DNA of 64,000 nucleotides from Symbiodinium natans (GCA_905221605.1 CAJNDS010000006.1:79501-143500); one strand, 5' to 3'; shown: positions 1 through 11,839, numbered from the stretch's first letter. Notes: generated from the letters alone by a model not told the origin. Numbers and translations are program-made.

Positions 1-245
1 TGCTGACTCCCCCTCCCATGTCCTACGCCCGTCTTCTATGCACACCCATTCGCTGGAACCATACGGGACAGCAACATGTTTGTTTCAAGATATCGCATCG
101 CGTTGTATCGCAATGCATCGCAGTCCCTCTCAGACTGAGACGTTATCTTCACCGCTGCGTGCCTTGCAAGCAACGGGATCCTTTAAGGGATACTTCGAGC
201 ATCTTGCCCTCAATGATTCTCACATTCAGGCACTCTCTCAGCAAG

Positions 246-2511
246 CGGCTGCTCCCCCTATGAGAGTCAGCATCAGCCTGGCCACCAACAGCATCAGAGG
301 CTGGAACAAGTCGAACACAAGTCAACACATCCTAATCAGAACGTACAGAACTTAACAGATCCATCCTTCACTGATATTGCAACACATGCTGCAACCGTGA
401 TGGCAGCAAAAGTGTCTGGAAGACGCCAACTTTGGAACAGGCAGTCCCGATAGCCATGGCGCTGCAGCACTCACCAGTGCCGCACGACCACACCACTGAT
501 CGGACATGTCTGTCCAATAGCGATGGAAACTTTCCTGCAAGGGATCTGGGTTCAAGGGTACGCGGTCTGGCAACTGAGGCTGCTCTACACACAACCTCAC
601 ATAAGCGTCAGATGCAGTCAGTCCCGCATCTCTGCAAGCTTGCTGGTCACCCCCTCGGACGAGTCTCGGGAGATGCGCTCCACATTGACAGCCTCAATAA
701 AGAGTTCCACCTCAATTCGCTTACCCTGGAAGGTCGGGTGCCAGCGCTGGTACACAATGCCTTCCACTGTCACAGAGTCCCCAGGCTGGGCGACTCCAAC
801 CATGTCTCCAAAGACCGTAACGGCACAGGACTGCGGGACAACTCCCACTTCAAGAGCCTGCATGTCATCTTGTACACGAATCTCTTGAAAATCTGACATG
901 CAGTCTTCACTCGCTGGAAGAGCCGTGAACAGCTTCGAATGACAGCGCGACGTCTTGGGACGCTTTGCTTTGGCATCCCACTTCGTCTGCTTCTGTGCGC
1001 TCTGACATTCTCGAGGTACTTCAAAATCATAGCCGCACGTTGGGGAAGCGCGACAGCCGAAGCCGTGACCGCACTGCCTGGCCAAACAAAAATGGAAAGA
1101 AAAAAAAGTACATAAATGTTAAGGCGCCGAGGCGCCGCTGCGAAGACAGCATGGCGACAGCATGGATTCATGTGGCTTCAGGCTTCAGGCCAGGCAGCTC
1201 GCAGCGGAAGTTGCGCCACTCTTGAACTACCTGCCAAAAGGATGTGAGATGTGAGATACGACGTATTCCTGAGTGTATCAACACTAAGGGGGACCAACCT
1301 GAACGCTAAGATGGCCTAGATCGGCTGGTACGCGCGGCGCGCACGGGCAGTGCGCGGTACGGCAGGCCATGGGTTTTTCAGTTTCCTTTTTTCGAAGCCT
1401 GCTGGCAATATACGACAATCGCGCACTCTCACCTAGGCATGGCCACGCTCACCGTCTTTATCGTCTTTCGAAACTTCTTGATTTCTGGGGCGCTACATGT
1501 AAAACTGTCATTGTTTTGAGGACGTCTGGGATCAAGAAAAGTGCGCAGTTGTCATCACGTTTGCACGTGTTGGCTCTCGAAATGAAAAACTGTCGTCGCT
1601 TTTGGACGCCTGGTCTTGCGAAATGCGAAACTGCCACCGCTGTTGGATTTCCTGACTCAGGTCATCCGGCTGTAGCCTGTCTTTAGCCTGCCGGCTGTAA
1701 GTCACAGTCGACCGACTCTATTTTGGACGTGCGCTTGGACCATTAAATTGGCGTCTTCACAGGGTCTTCGTTCGTGTCCCCATGGTCTTTCACAGATTGG
1801 GGTCTAGGCTGGTGGCAGAACGAGGTGGTCTGGGCCCTCTGAAAGGTACAGATACAGTATGCGCGGTCGTCGGAGCACGTGACGAAGGCTTGCCTCGCTA
1901 CCCCCCACCACAGGCAAGCTGAGGACAGGGGAGGGCCATGCGGGAATATTGTTATCGCTTTGCCCCGTCGCCCCGCCTTGACAGGCCCAGCCCGTGTCAC
2001 GGTGCCCAGGATTCGAACCAGCTGGCCCTCGTCTGCCACTCGCAATTGTGACACTGACTGCCTGGCAAACTCTCGTCCAGGCCTCAGAGTTTGCGTGCAC
2101 CCAGATCACCGGCAAAGCTTGCACATTGGTTTACCTACCGCATGATAGAAACAGCGCACGGAACGAAATTATCTTAATCGATACTCCAAAACCCTTACAG
2201 AGCGGATGAGGGACACATGCACCAGTCGTGCACGGAGCAGAGATGGTTGCATCGATTCGTCCGTCAGAACTGTCGCTGCCTGCTTCACCGCATCATTTAC
2301 AGCACCGATCAGGTTGGACCATCCCAGCTTGAGAAGACGATAAGAAGCTGGAACTTGCTCGAAGAGATCCAGCGATTCTACCACCAGCTCTCTTGCTCTC
2401 CGAGAGGCTCGCAGTGGTTCCTTCTCAGTCTTATCAGTGCGCGTCAAAAGGTCCACCAGTTGGCGCGCTCGATCACCCGAAGTGAAGAACTGCACAAGCT
2501 CAATCGAAAGC
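246..2511 (-). CDS. MCM9: MCM9-like replicative/repair helicase, 5' part, multi-exon, truncated by the window edge
   Basis: This is a nuclear AAA+ helicase-family protein; MCM9 acts with MCM8 in homologous recombination and mismatch repair. Five exons read right to left. Exon A (~2511-2199) is the N-terminal helical domain (ARELVVESLDLFEQ, then NDAVKQAATVL) and stops at a GTAAGG donor. Exon B (~2066-1977) has LVRILGTVTRAGPVK, the conserved start of the MCM OB-fold, with a GC donor at 1976. Exon C (~1082-651) carries the zinc-ribbon region (TCGYDFEVP, later SRCHSKLF) and then SDFQEIRVQDD, GVVPQS, PGDSVTVEGIVYQRW. The RW after the GxV strand is typical of MCM9 rather than MCM2-8. Exon D (534-425) has FHRYW and PWLSGLPVPKL. 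Exon E starts at 277 with LMLTLIGG, joining in phase to restore the PKLALMLTLIGG pattern. Walker A and everything after it lie left of the window. The start codon is not located; 2512-2950 may hold an upstream exon. The intron 1083-1976 shows nothing else. Confidence 0.85.
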
Positions 2512-2951
2512 CTATCTTCCGAATCTTGAGCTTCAGATGCTTCAGGTCTCATTGGCACCAGCAAGCCATCTTGACCCATGACTCTTTGGACGCAGTGGTC
2601 CAAGGCCTTAGGACCTGTGTCCTATGAGTCGCCGAGGAACCATGGCGCCAGCATGTTGCCCCTCTTGCTGTTGACAACAAATACGTCTGCTAGTGATACG
2701 TCCGAAACTACAACTATGTGGCTTTTCTTGAGTCGCCATGGAACAAAGCACAAGGCCGTCGAGCTCACTCAGGTATATTTCGGACTCTTGACTCTGGGCT
2801 CTCAGTGGTCCCTGCGCACGCAGCATGTTCACAGAACAGAGACGAAACACCACAAGTACAAGTGCCGATCTTGCACTTGCCAGAGTAAAAGACACTCACC
2901 ACATGCAACCCGAAGTTAAGGGCATTGATGGTAGAATCCGCAAGAGCCATT

Positions 2952-4856
2952 CGAAAAGGCGCACTTCATCGAGGTGCCGTTGTTCTTGGCGTAGGTCTGC
3001 AGCTGCGACCTGAAGCTAAGGGAAAACAGATGCAAGCAACTCTCATGAATTCCCTGTGCTCTGAAGCGACAGAAGTGCCAAAGCACAACATCGTGGGCAA
3101 AGCTCAACGTGTAGCGACGTGTCAGGCACTGTGCAACCTACCTTCCGGTTCTTCAGAGGGGGGGCGGGGGGGGGTTGCTGTTTCGGGTCCCCGCCCCGGC
3201 CGCCCCCCCTCAAGCAATTTCTCTCACAGCCCACCCACCCACTGGCACAGCACCCACCACCCACTACCTCCCACCCACCCCCACCACCGCTCCCCCCGCA
3301 GCAAACCCCCCCACCGTTTAAGCCGTGCAAGCTTGCGTTAGCCCACCATGCGAGCATTGCGTTTGCAATTTGGGAGGGGGGGGGGGGAGGGAACCCGTTT
3401 TTTTAGCCGTGCAAGTTTGCTTCAAATTCAATCATATGAGTCTTTTTTGAAATCCATCATGCGCCCCCTCCAGCTCCCACTCTTACTAAGCCGTGCAATG
3501 TTTGCTTCAAAGCATATGAACCTTTCTCCTGCCCATCATGCGAGCATTGATGGTGTTTGCAAACGAGAAGAGTGTTGTGTTTGCAAAAAGAGGTTTTGGT
3601 TGAGGTTGAAGGGTTGAGGGTTGGGGTTGAAAGCTTGGGATCCATCGGGCCTGCGTCTAGTGGCCGACTGTTTGGAAAACCCAGGCCCGTGCAAATTTTG
3701 CTAGCCCCTGTTTTCCAGCCCGAACGCGCAAAAGCCATGCTTGTTGGCGGGGTGCTAACCCCAAAATGCACCAGCACCGCTCTCCCCGCTCGCCTAATTT
3801 CTATTTTCTCTCTCCCCAATCGCGGGATGGGGGTTTGGGTCGAGGGTTTGCAGGGGGAGGAACAGGAATTAGGTTAACCTCGGCGTTTCAACCAGCAAAT
3901 CTTAACGCCCTAATTGCGAACCGCATCAACCGCACAGCCCAAGACTTCTAAACACCTGAACCCTACCATCCACTCCCCCCTAAACAGAGGGCCCGAACAT
4001 CCTGCCCGAGTCCACATTCCCCTTCACGTTCCCTTCATTTTGCTTGAATCGCGGCTGCAAACAACGCTTTATTTCTGGAGGTCGTGGTTTGAGGCCCAAG
4101 GCCTGTCACTGTCCGGCCACTGGCTAGCCCACCGAACCCACGACCCCCATAAAGTCCTCTTCGAGGGTCAAGCATTTTAAAGGCCTAGGCTTAGAGGCCT
4201 CTGTCCAGCAGATCTAGGCCACAGCTGGATTTGAACAAAGAAACTCTCACGACACCAGTTCTTATTTCATCGCAGCTCTGGCTGACTAGGCCAGTTTTTG
4301 GCTTGTGCAATTCTGCACGGATCCTCAAAAGCTGCAAGCAGGCTTCTTGGAAGCCTCCAGAATATCAACATGCCTATATGTGCTGGCTTTGCCGAAAATC
4401 CTCTGCTGGCTCTTAAATAATCTGACTCTGCATCTCGCACTCTGCGGCGAGTAGGAACGTGCACGGTCGTACTGCCTGGTAGTGTTTGTTAGATGGAGGT
4501 GCTTTGCCCCTAATTACTGTATAAATTGAAAGCATTCGCAAGCACTGCCAGGCGCTAACAGAAGGCTTGGAGAAACCAAGCTGACGGATGAAAATCAGCT
4601 CGGCAAATAGGGAGCTGTCACTGTTAAGCACGGCTTGCACGTTGAGCTTGGTAAAAACAGCAGCACCTCCCTAAACTCAGAAGCCTTTTTTGAGGGGAAG
4701 CTTCAGGCGGCCATGTGTGGATGTCAAAGGGCCCGTGGCTCAGGAAGCATGTCTACGCCCAAACAAGTGAACATATTCTGTGATTCTTATGCGAGGAACC
4801 ACGGCCGGCTTGAAGGTGCTTAGAGACCAGACGACTTTGCCGTCAGCCTCACCTGC
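2952..4856. other. Non-coding stretch with low-complexity DNA and a triplicated short repeat
   Basis: I see no supportable gene here. About 3160-3320 is a strand-asymmetric block, G-runs then C/A-rich DNA. From about 3325 to 3600 a unit beginning AGCCGTGCAA and continuing with TTTGCTTCAAA, CATATGA and CATCATGCG recurs three times, at ~3320, ~3404 and ~3489, diverged and of uneven length. The right half (3600-4850) is ordinary GC-balanced sequence. Open frames in it are short, present on both strands, and match nothing I recognise. Confidence 0.6.
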
Positions 4857-6806
4857 CTAGAACATGGACAGCGCCTTACCTACGGCGTTACCATGATCAA
4901 GCCAAGGATGTTCAAGCGCTTCCTCGGCGGAGGGTCGATCTTCAGGGTCGAGACTCATGAGCTGCTTGCCTCAGCACTTGCTTCGACTTATTTCGACGTG
5001 CTCCGAGCAGACTGCGGCAACACACTGCTGGAACATCCCGAGGAGCAAAAATCAGCGGCCAAGCCGTTCTCACTGAAGTCCTTCTCCCAGTTAAGGTCTG
5101 CCTGAAACAGTTGACACCCGAGCAACCCAGCAAACATGGTAAACCACGGACTAGAGCGATTGTTGATCAAATGCCCGACCAACGGATCGAATAACCGTCA
5201 ACAATCAATGCGTTTCAAAACGCCTGCCGCAGTTTGTCTGCAATCTCATGCATTTTGGGAGATCCCACCTGCGAAGTGCAGTTTGCTCAGACTCAATATT
5301 TTGCTATGGGCAATGCACCGCATCATGTCACCAAAGTCTCTGACATAGTTCTCGCCGGGCTTGTCATCAAATACCTTGTGCCTCATCTCCCAGAAACTTG
5401 CCATGCTGTTCCAACATAGATGCAAGAGTGACAGCGGCTGCAGCTTGGCGGTTGACACTAGTTCGCACATGTTCGCACATGTTCGCACCAAGCCGCTGGA
5501 ATGGGAACTTTCTGCTTACCAATATATACCTCTGGCACTGATCTGGCATTGAGGAATTGAGGGACTCTGAGGACTGGGAAGGCCGGTGGAATCGACGAGA
5601 GCACAAACGATACAAAAGGGGGCGCTAAACCCGGAACTTCACAAACCGCTTCGGCCCCTTTCGATCTCAGAAGATAAAGTGAGCTCTGCCTGAAATCGAA
5701 AGCTTGACGTGCAGGCAAGGCACGCAATAACTCCAACTGCGAACATGTCAGAGGATTTCGAGTAGTCACCCTCCTCAGTGCTAGAACAGGTAGCATACAA
5801 CTGTTGGAAGCCGTTATGGTAGGAAAACCAGATCTGCTTGGAGGCGTAGGCTTCGGGTGCGATGTACTGGTCCGTGCCCACCTGAAAAGAAAGGACGAAG
5901 AAAGGGCGCCTGGCCAGCATAGGCAAACTGAGCCCGGTGCGATGGTCACCTTGCGTCCCCCCCTTGGTCGGCGCTGCGCATGATTCTGAAAAATTCTGTG
6001 ACGGACAGCGTCTGGCAGCTGCTACCCAGTAGGTGGCCAAGCAACGGTTTCTCAATAGCTGCATCCGGCGTCTGGATCGTATCGAAGTCAATTATTTTGA
6101 TCTTGGCGCATCTGCTTGAGAACAACTCACGTGCTTTGCTGCCATCAGCTCGAAGATCAAAAGTCATATTTAGCTCCCAGCAAGAATATCACCTCTTCTC
6201 ACACGCGACAGCATCACGTTCTCCAGTTTGATGTCCCTGCGACAATCAATGCATGCCTACAGCTGCTCAGCCAGAGTGCATGACATGTGAGGCCACCTGT
6301 GTATACAGATCTTGTGCAGATCACGAAGTCCAGAAAGAAGCTGACGAAGGACTTCCTGCACGCTTCTCATCACATGTGTATGCACATGCGTTGTCTGCTT
6401 GATGCATCTCCTTGTTCTCACCGTTTGGCTGACGCACTCTTGCCCTCGAAAAAAACTGCCCCACCTTGACGTCATCCTCGGAGAGCATCTCTTTTCCTGT
6501 CAGCACCTTACAGCACTCCGACCAGGCAAGCAAATGTACACTAAGCTCAAAAGTCAGTTCAGAGGAATTTTAAACAGAAGGTTTAACAACCTGTCACTTA
6601 CGACGAGTTCGGTCTTTGCTTCGAGAAGTATCGGGCCTCGTAGAGGTCCTGGCCCGTCACCCGTTCCATGCTTACCTTGGACGCCCCTGTTCTTTACAGC
6701 ATGCTAAGCGAACAGAATGCACAGGTTGGCCTGTGAATACTCACATGCCCAAGTGGCATAATAAGCGAGCTTGTCCTCATAAACTTGCAAGATGTTGCAA
6801 AGGAAT
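4857..6806 (-). CDS. Serine/threonine protein kinase with a DFD motif, multi-exon, N-lobe start missing
   Basis: Catalytic domain of a eukaryotic protein kinase in about ten short exons. 6806-6758 gives NILQVYEDKLAYY (after helix C). ~6675-6602 gives MERVTGQDLYEA (hinge). 6496-6465 gives EMLSEDDVK. 6355-6297 gives VLRQLLSGLRDLHKICIH, and the AG|G junction at 6236 completes HRDIKLENVML, the catalytic loop. KIKIIDFDTIQ (~6106-6075) replaces DFG with DFD. 5881 to ~5722 gives VGTDQYIAPEAY (the APE motif) and DYSKSSDMFAVGVIA (helix F). ~5385-5342 gives VFDDKPGENYV. 5101-5038 gives NGLAADFC. 4969-4857 gives LMSLDPEDRPSAEEALEHPWL, the C-lobe end, then a stop at 4857. Introns are short; the intron after helix E is about 60 nt with GT-AG, and the one before the last exon seems to use a GA donor. 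DFD is common in dinoflagellate and other alveolate kinases. The glycine loop and the beta-3 lysine are upstream and not found, so the family is unresolved. A 24-residue insertion after the APE motif may be an unrecognised intron. Confidence 0.85.
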
Positions 6807-8762
6807 CTACTCCTTTTCAGCTGCAACATAACTTCAGCATTCCGTCTCCAGAGTTTCCTTAGTCAGCAGCCAAATGTGAGCAGGTTGAAGTTGGCACAAG
6901 ATTGCAAAGTGGATGAAAACAAAACTGTGCCACGTACAAAGTTGCATCATGCACCTCTCTGTCAAATGGCAGACCTCTCTACCTCCCGAGAGTCTCTTCA
7001 CCACTGAGAGCAAAGAACGTCTTTTGAATAACCTCAGGTTCTCGCAAATTTGCACATTAAACTTGCTCACGCAGTGCAAGCGTGCTCATGCCCCGCATGA
7101 CAAGAGGCTTTCACAACCAGCGGGTCATTGTTGTCAACCTCATGCTGCAATGACCCCCTGCTTGCACTTTCACACGTCACAGCAAGCTCTTCTTGGCTTT
7201 GAACCCTTCTTGCGTATAATACCTGCCAAGCACTGCAGCAAAAAGTCGCCATCACGGAGTTCTAGCTGCACCCATTTGCACACTGCGCTTCAGCGCCTTG
7301 ACGTGCTCGTTGGACGGAGGCTGGACTTGTTGCTTGAGAACCTGGGCATAAAATCGACGCACACGCATGCAATTCTCTCTGCGCTCTTAACGTAGCAGGC
7401 CGACGTGGAAAACATCCGATAAAATTGTTTCGGACTTAGCTGTTGCCATGTTGCTATACCTTCAAGGGTGCTGCACAGCTGCCTAGACAGCACGACGACA
7501 GCAGTGATCCAAAATAGTAAAACGTGCAGGTGATGCATAGCGGTAGTATGCAATAGAAGTCGCAAACATCAAAGTAACAAGCGTGACCGGTGTTGACACA
7601 CACCCAACACAAAACTCAACGGGCTTGGTCCTTTTGATGGGCTCGAAAAAAGCAGAAAAAGCATATTGGCGCTATCTGCACGGCGCATCACTCTCAAAGA
7701 GCGCAGCAGTGTATGTTGATGTACAGAAGTCTCGGGGGTGCACCGCAAGTTCAAGTCGCTCTGCAGACAGTTATCCGATTGGCTGAGTTGCGAACATTGA
7801 AATATCCCACGGTCCAGTCGTGAAAAACCGAAAACACACGCGATTAGCAGAAGGATCTGCACGTGTCTAATACAATCGAGCGCAACCCAAAAAAACAAGC
7901 GAGCTCACATGACAGAACGATGGGAACGTTCAGAGGCGAATCTCACCCACAGCAAAACGCTGACGTTACGCTATCAACGTGTTTGCTGCGGTCTCCACAT
8001 GAAAACCCGTCTGCATACATTACCTATGCGACGATTATCTTGACGGAGGCCCTGGTGTGGGATCTGCATCTGGCTTCTGATGGAGGAAGCAGGGCAAACC
8101 TTGGGGATCTAATGACTTACTCCTCCATTATGCTAGCTAACGATGCACCGATTCTTCATACGAAACACGCATTGTTGAGTTTCAGGAAGCTGCCTGGCCA
8201 TTGCAACGATGTCAGCACGACTGAAAACTGTAAGTCGTACCAACTTATCACAGAGACGATAAGAGAGGACCTTGCCCGCGAGCCACCGAGCTCCTACCAC
8301 TCCAGAACCCCTGCAGGATTCGAGGAGGAGCGAGGCAACCTGCGAGATATTCGCCGAGGAGATGGTGGAAAGGGCCGCCGAGATGTGCCAGATGAGTGGG
8401 AGACACCCCCCTAGGGACCATAGAGCCCTGAGGTCCCAGAAGCAGACAAACGACCGCCGAGGGCAACAGTGAACAGTGGAGCTGTCCCAGGCAATGGCTC
8501 CCGCCATCTGGACTCACCGAGACGAGGGTTGGAAGGCTGACCTTCCAGGCGCTCGTCCTGTTGGGTGCAAATGTGGCGCTGCCAAGCTAGCCCCTGTCTG
8601 ACTCTGCCGTACCAATCGCGCATCCCAAACGATCCCGATGAAAGAAAATGGGCACGCCTATGTTGCAGATGAAAACGATGATGAAACTCGCAGCTGTTGA
8701 GCTTGATCGCTCTTTCACGGCTTCGCCCGGGCATAGGTTACTTGTAGTGGACGCACTGAAGG
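6807..8762. other. No supportable gene; probable intron or intergenic DNA
   Basis: I looked for the missing kinase N-lobe (glycine loop, AxK lysine) here on the minus strand and did not find a convincing exon. The plus-strand frame 7863-8414 (183 codons) has no family resemblance and is not accepted as a gene. Confidence 0.5.
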
Positions 8763-9060
8763 CTACAAGGCATCCATAAGATGCTGAGGCACAAAGATCT
8801 CATCAATGTTTGCAACTTTTTGTATACCGGTGCTCTCGTGAAGGAAAGATCCGGCCATGTTGACCTCCAAGCTGGGATTTTCATGTGAGCTCAGTTGTGC
8901 AAGACTTGAAATTCTGCTTGGCTCTCTGACATCTCTAACAAGAAAGCAGGGTGCCAGCAAGGCACGCAGATCTTTGTCAACTCTTTTGCGCTTCCCCTCA
9001 ATCCAGATGACATCGTAGGCGCCATTAAGTCCGGATGCGAGAGCTCCGCCTCCTCGATCT
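8763..9060 (-). CDS. Candidate 3'-terminal exon of an unidentified gene
   Basis: An open frame of about 99 codons ends at a stop at 8763 and reads like globular protein: NGAYDVIWIEGKRKRVDKD, then LLAPCFLVRDV, then NMAGSFLHESTGIQK and a final VPQHLMDAL. I do not recognise a family. The only in-frame stop upstream is at about 9060. The neighbouring frame at 9401-9063 on the same strand (FRFKIVQDFQLAQEVHLSSLMF) could be an earlier exon. Both lie on the same strand as the kinase and upstream of it, and could be a separate gene or its 5' part. The evidence is amino-acid composition only. Confidence 0.35.
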
Positions 9061-9401
9061 TGTCAAGCAGGGGCATCCTCACACGCTCGTGGCATTGCCT
9101 GTGAGTGTATGTTTCTGGATGCTATGGTTTGCGATTTGGCGTGACTTATATGCCTGTTGCGCTCCAAGTCCTGTTTGGTAGCATCTCTTCCGGCACCTGG
9201 GACGTGGGAAAGGACTTGGCTGAGCCAAGCTGGAGACTTTGCGACGAACATCAGTGAACTGAGGTGCACTTCCTGTGCGAGTTGGAAGTCTTGAACTATC
9301 TTGAATCTGAACCGTCCTGCTGGCAGGTGGCTTGCGGGTCCATAGCACCCGGAGACGCCGGTGTTCTGAGACAGAGCATGTGCTCCAAATGACTCCACCA
9401 T

Positions 9402-10826
9402 GGCATCAACAGCGTACAGTAGGAATTCAGCAAAAGTCTATGCGTCAAAGTTGCCCAGAGTCGCCAGATTTTCGGCTAGATCTGGAGGTGAAGTTCGCCC
9501 TGCGCGGAATGGGCTAACCTTGCCTGCTGGACCCCACAACTCTCAAACCTGGAAACCGCGGCATGCCTTTGCCCAACTGCACTCGGTAATGTCACTATTG
9601 GGAGAAAGCTGTGGTACTCAGCAATGAAAATACAAAAAGCACAAAGCAACCGGTAATATTGAACCTCTAACTTTTTGGTTGATCCACATCAGACGCAAGC
9701 GCCCCAGGATCACGCCCAGCCTCAGAAAAGCCTTAGCTACAAGATGCTGCGTGGTTACTCAGGCGCATCATTCATCTGTGGTCATCCGTGTTGTCATCCG
9801 TATTCAACCGTGTTCATGTGCGCTGTCCGCCCAGCAGCCCGCGGTCGGAGCAGCAGGGCGCGGGAGGAGCGACGATGCGGGGATGTGTGGCTAGGCGATT
9901 CGGGCCTCTGCTCCCGGATGCCCTCTGTCTCCTTTATCATGCCCAGCGACATTCGCCTGCCAATGCCACAAAACTGCGACCCTTCCATACAGTCTGCATA
10001 TGTCTGCATAGTCTGCGCATCGGCAGATGCCAACAAACTTGCGCATTGCATTGCAACCGGCCTGCTCAGCCATTTGAGCGCCATGGCCTCACATTCCTAG
10101 ATCCCTCTAATATCTGGGCCAAAATTGCCGCAGCTCTGCAGTCGCAGGCCTCGCTCAAGCCACCACGTACTACATTCCGTTCTTATATGCTGAGTTGCCG
10201 CTTGTCCGCTCTTCACTGCGCCGTTCAGGAAACTCTGGGACGCCCGGCGACGTGGGAAACTTGCGATGTTGAATCAAAAAGCCCCGCACGGCGGTGTGCG
10301 CTGGATCACCCTGGGCTCGTCAGAGACTTGGACTGGTTTACAGGCAATCCCTGGCCCTCGTCTTGGATCAGCTTGACAGAGAGCAACTGGCCTCCAGCAA
10401 CACTTCGCAGGCTGGCTTTGATGGCGGCGTTTTCAGCTCAAGTCTGCTGAGGGGCTTCTCCTCTGCGGTCAACTCCTTGTCAATTTTTGCATGTGCAGAG
10501 CAACCTTACACCCAAGACCCACTTGGCATGCCTGGCGTTACCCAAGAGTCCTCACCTCAACCCCTACAACCAAAATCCCACCACCAAGTTCCACCAACTC
10601 CACCCTTACAAGTATAGGACTAATTACTCGACGGGAATAACCCTAGAGTTGAGTTACAACCCGAAAACGGGCAAAAGCTCTCTCATGGAATGTGTTTAGG
10701 AGACGATGCAAACATAGGATACTGTCCACGGGCTAGAAAGACTCAAGCATGATGGCGCATGTGGGGAGTTTGTTCGAAATCCAGTTTCTCTTGCTGAGGT
10801 CCTGAAGTCATTCATGCATTTCATAA
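9402..10826. other. No supportable gene
   Basis: Long frames occur on the plus strand (for example 9788-10450), but their composition is what GC-rich non-coding DNA produces and no motif is recognisable. Around 9775-9805 the phrase GTCATCCGTGTT repeats. The sequence turns AT-rich near 10,850. Confidence 0.45.
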
Positions 10827-11220
10827 GCCATCTTTTGCAGTGCTTATTCATCTGATTTTTCATTAAAAGAAAATATTCAAGAAATTAGTAGTAAAAAACA
10901 TGCTATGAAATACTTAAGTATGTTAAGCCGAAGACATTTACACATTTAAACGAAGAGAAAATAAAGTTAATCATTCGGGATATGTAGCACAGGATTTTGA
11001 ACAGGTGATACCGAAAGAATGGGAAGTGATAAAAACAACAGATAATAAAGGACATAAGCGACTTGATTATTGTAAAACAGCAGCTATTACACATGGAGCA
11101 GTGCAAGAACTAATTAAGGAACATGAAGAACTAACTGATTTAGTTAAAGCAATGAAAAAGGAAATGGCGACGATGACAGGAGGAATAACAAAATTGAAAA
11201 ACAAAATCCAGGATTGCTAA
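10827..11220 (+). pseudogene. S74-type intramolecular chaperone/peptidase domain, frameshifted
   Basis: This domain trimerises viral fibre or tail proteins and then cleaves itself off. The first frame gives SSDFSLKENIQEI (~10848-10886), matching the family's SDxRLKxNI cleavage-site motif. About 10,924-10,927 the reading moves by one frame. The second frame gives EDIYTFKRRENKVNHSGYVA, then QDFEQVIPKEW, RLDYCKTAAITHGAVQEL and a coiled-coil end, stopping at 11220. Order and spacing match the family: the GxxAQxxExxxP motif, then LDYxK, then the C-terminal helix. The N-terminal fibre part is missing, since an in-frame stop lies at 10,824-10,826 just before the conserved region. It is probably not expressed. 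AT-rich codon use sets it apart from its surroundings. Confidence 0.7.
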
Positions 11221-11241
11221 TATTATTATACAATAATATTA
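11218..11241. terminator. Perfect AT-only hairpin between convergent virus-like genes
   Basis: Ten-base arms TAATATTATT and AATAATATTA flank a 4-base loop and overlap the stop codon of the S74 fragment. The hairpin sits where the plus-strand S74 reading frame and the minus-strand GIY-YIG frame converge, the latter ending at 11239. Hairpins at transcript 3' ends are known from giant viruses such as mimivirus. That role here is inference. Confidence 0.5.
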
Positions 11242-11839
11242 TGAATCAACTGGTTCTAACGACTTTAAATCTTCTTGGTGTTTGTTGGTTCTTTCGTGTC
11301 TTCGTTTGTTTGAAAATGTGTATGTACCACCACGTAAACTGCTACATATACGATTTCGTGTATGTCTTCGTTCTTCAATATCATCATTGTAGTTTTTCTT
11401 ACATTTTGCTAACATGTCCTTCTGTTTGCTTCCTGCTTCTCTTTCTTGTTGGAATTGACTCTCTCTTTGTTTCATGATGCCAATTATGTTTGTATTCTTT
11501 GTATTCCTCAGCAGTCGTAGTAGGTCGTTTTTGATTCAATGATGCTTGAAATTTCTCAATAAAACATCTCTCATCACGTTTTGCTTCTAAAGGGTTTTCA
11601 CATTGTTTTGTTTCCATTAAAATCATGTCCCAGTTGTTCCTACTACCATTGTTTCTTATGAACTGATACAATGGCATATAGAAGTTTTGATTTCTACCAT
11701 TTCAACATGTTGATTTATGATACTACTTTCTTTTTGTAAAGTCTGCTGTGTGACCAATATATAAATCTTTGATGTTTAAGTCCTTACTGATGATTTTGTA
11801 TAAATGAGTGTTGCTATAATCTATTGGATGTTTTGGCAT
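11239..11839 (-). pseudogene. GIY-YIG homing-type endonuclease with C-terminal zinc-knuckle, two stops and a frameshift
   Basis: The start ATG is at 11839. HLYKIISKDLNIKDLYIGHT (~11806-11747) is the GIY-YIG core, with LYKI and LYIG as the paired strands. In-frame stops TAG at 11725-11723 and TGA at 11704-11702 interrupt the next segment (YHKSTC). The frame then continues with PLYQFIRNNG, NWDMILMETKQCENPLEAK and RCFIEKFQASLNQKRP, the usual sequence of viral GIY-YIG proteins. Near 11,460-11,475 the frame shifts and the tail continues as GGTYTFSNKRRHERTNKH, the zinc-knuckle typical of these proteins, with its cysteines partly lost. It ends at 11239. Such enzymes nick DNA and spread with viral or selfish elements. 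Three separate lesions indicate decay in the host genome. Confidence 0.7.

Noticed and set aside
2000..2060. Possible tRNA on the minus strand because of a GGTTCGAATCC box-B sequence
   Set aside because: The T-arm stem does not pair, and no box A, anticodon arm or acceptor stem fits. The same bases encode the conserved LVRILGTV of MCM9.
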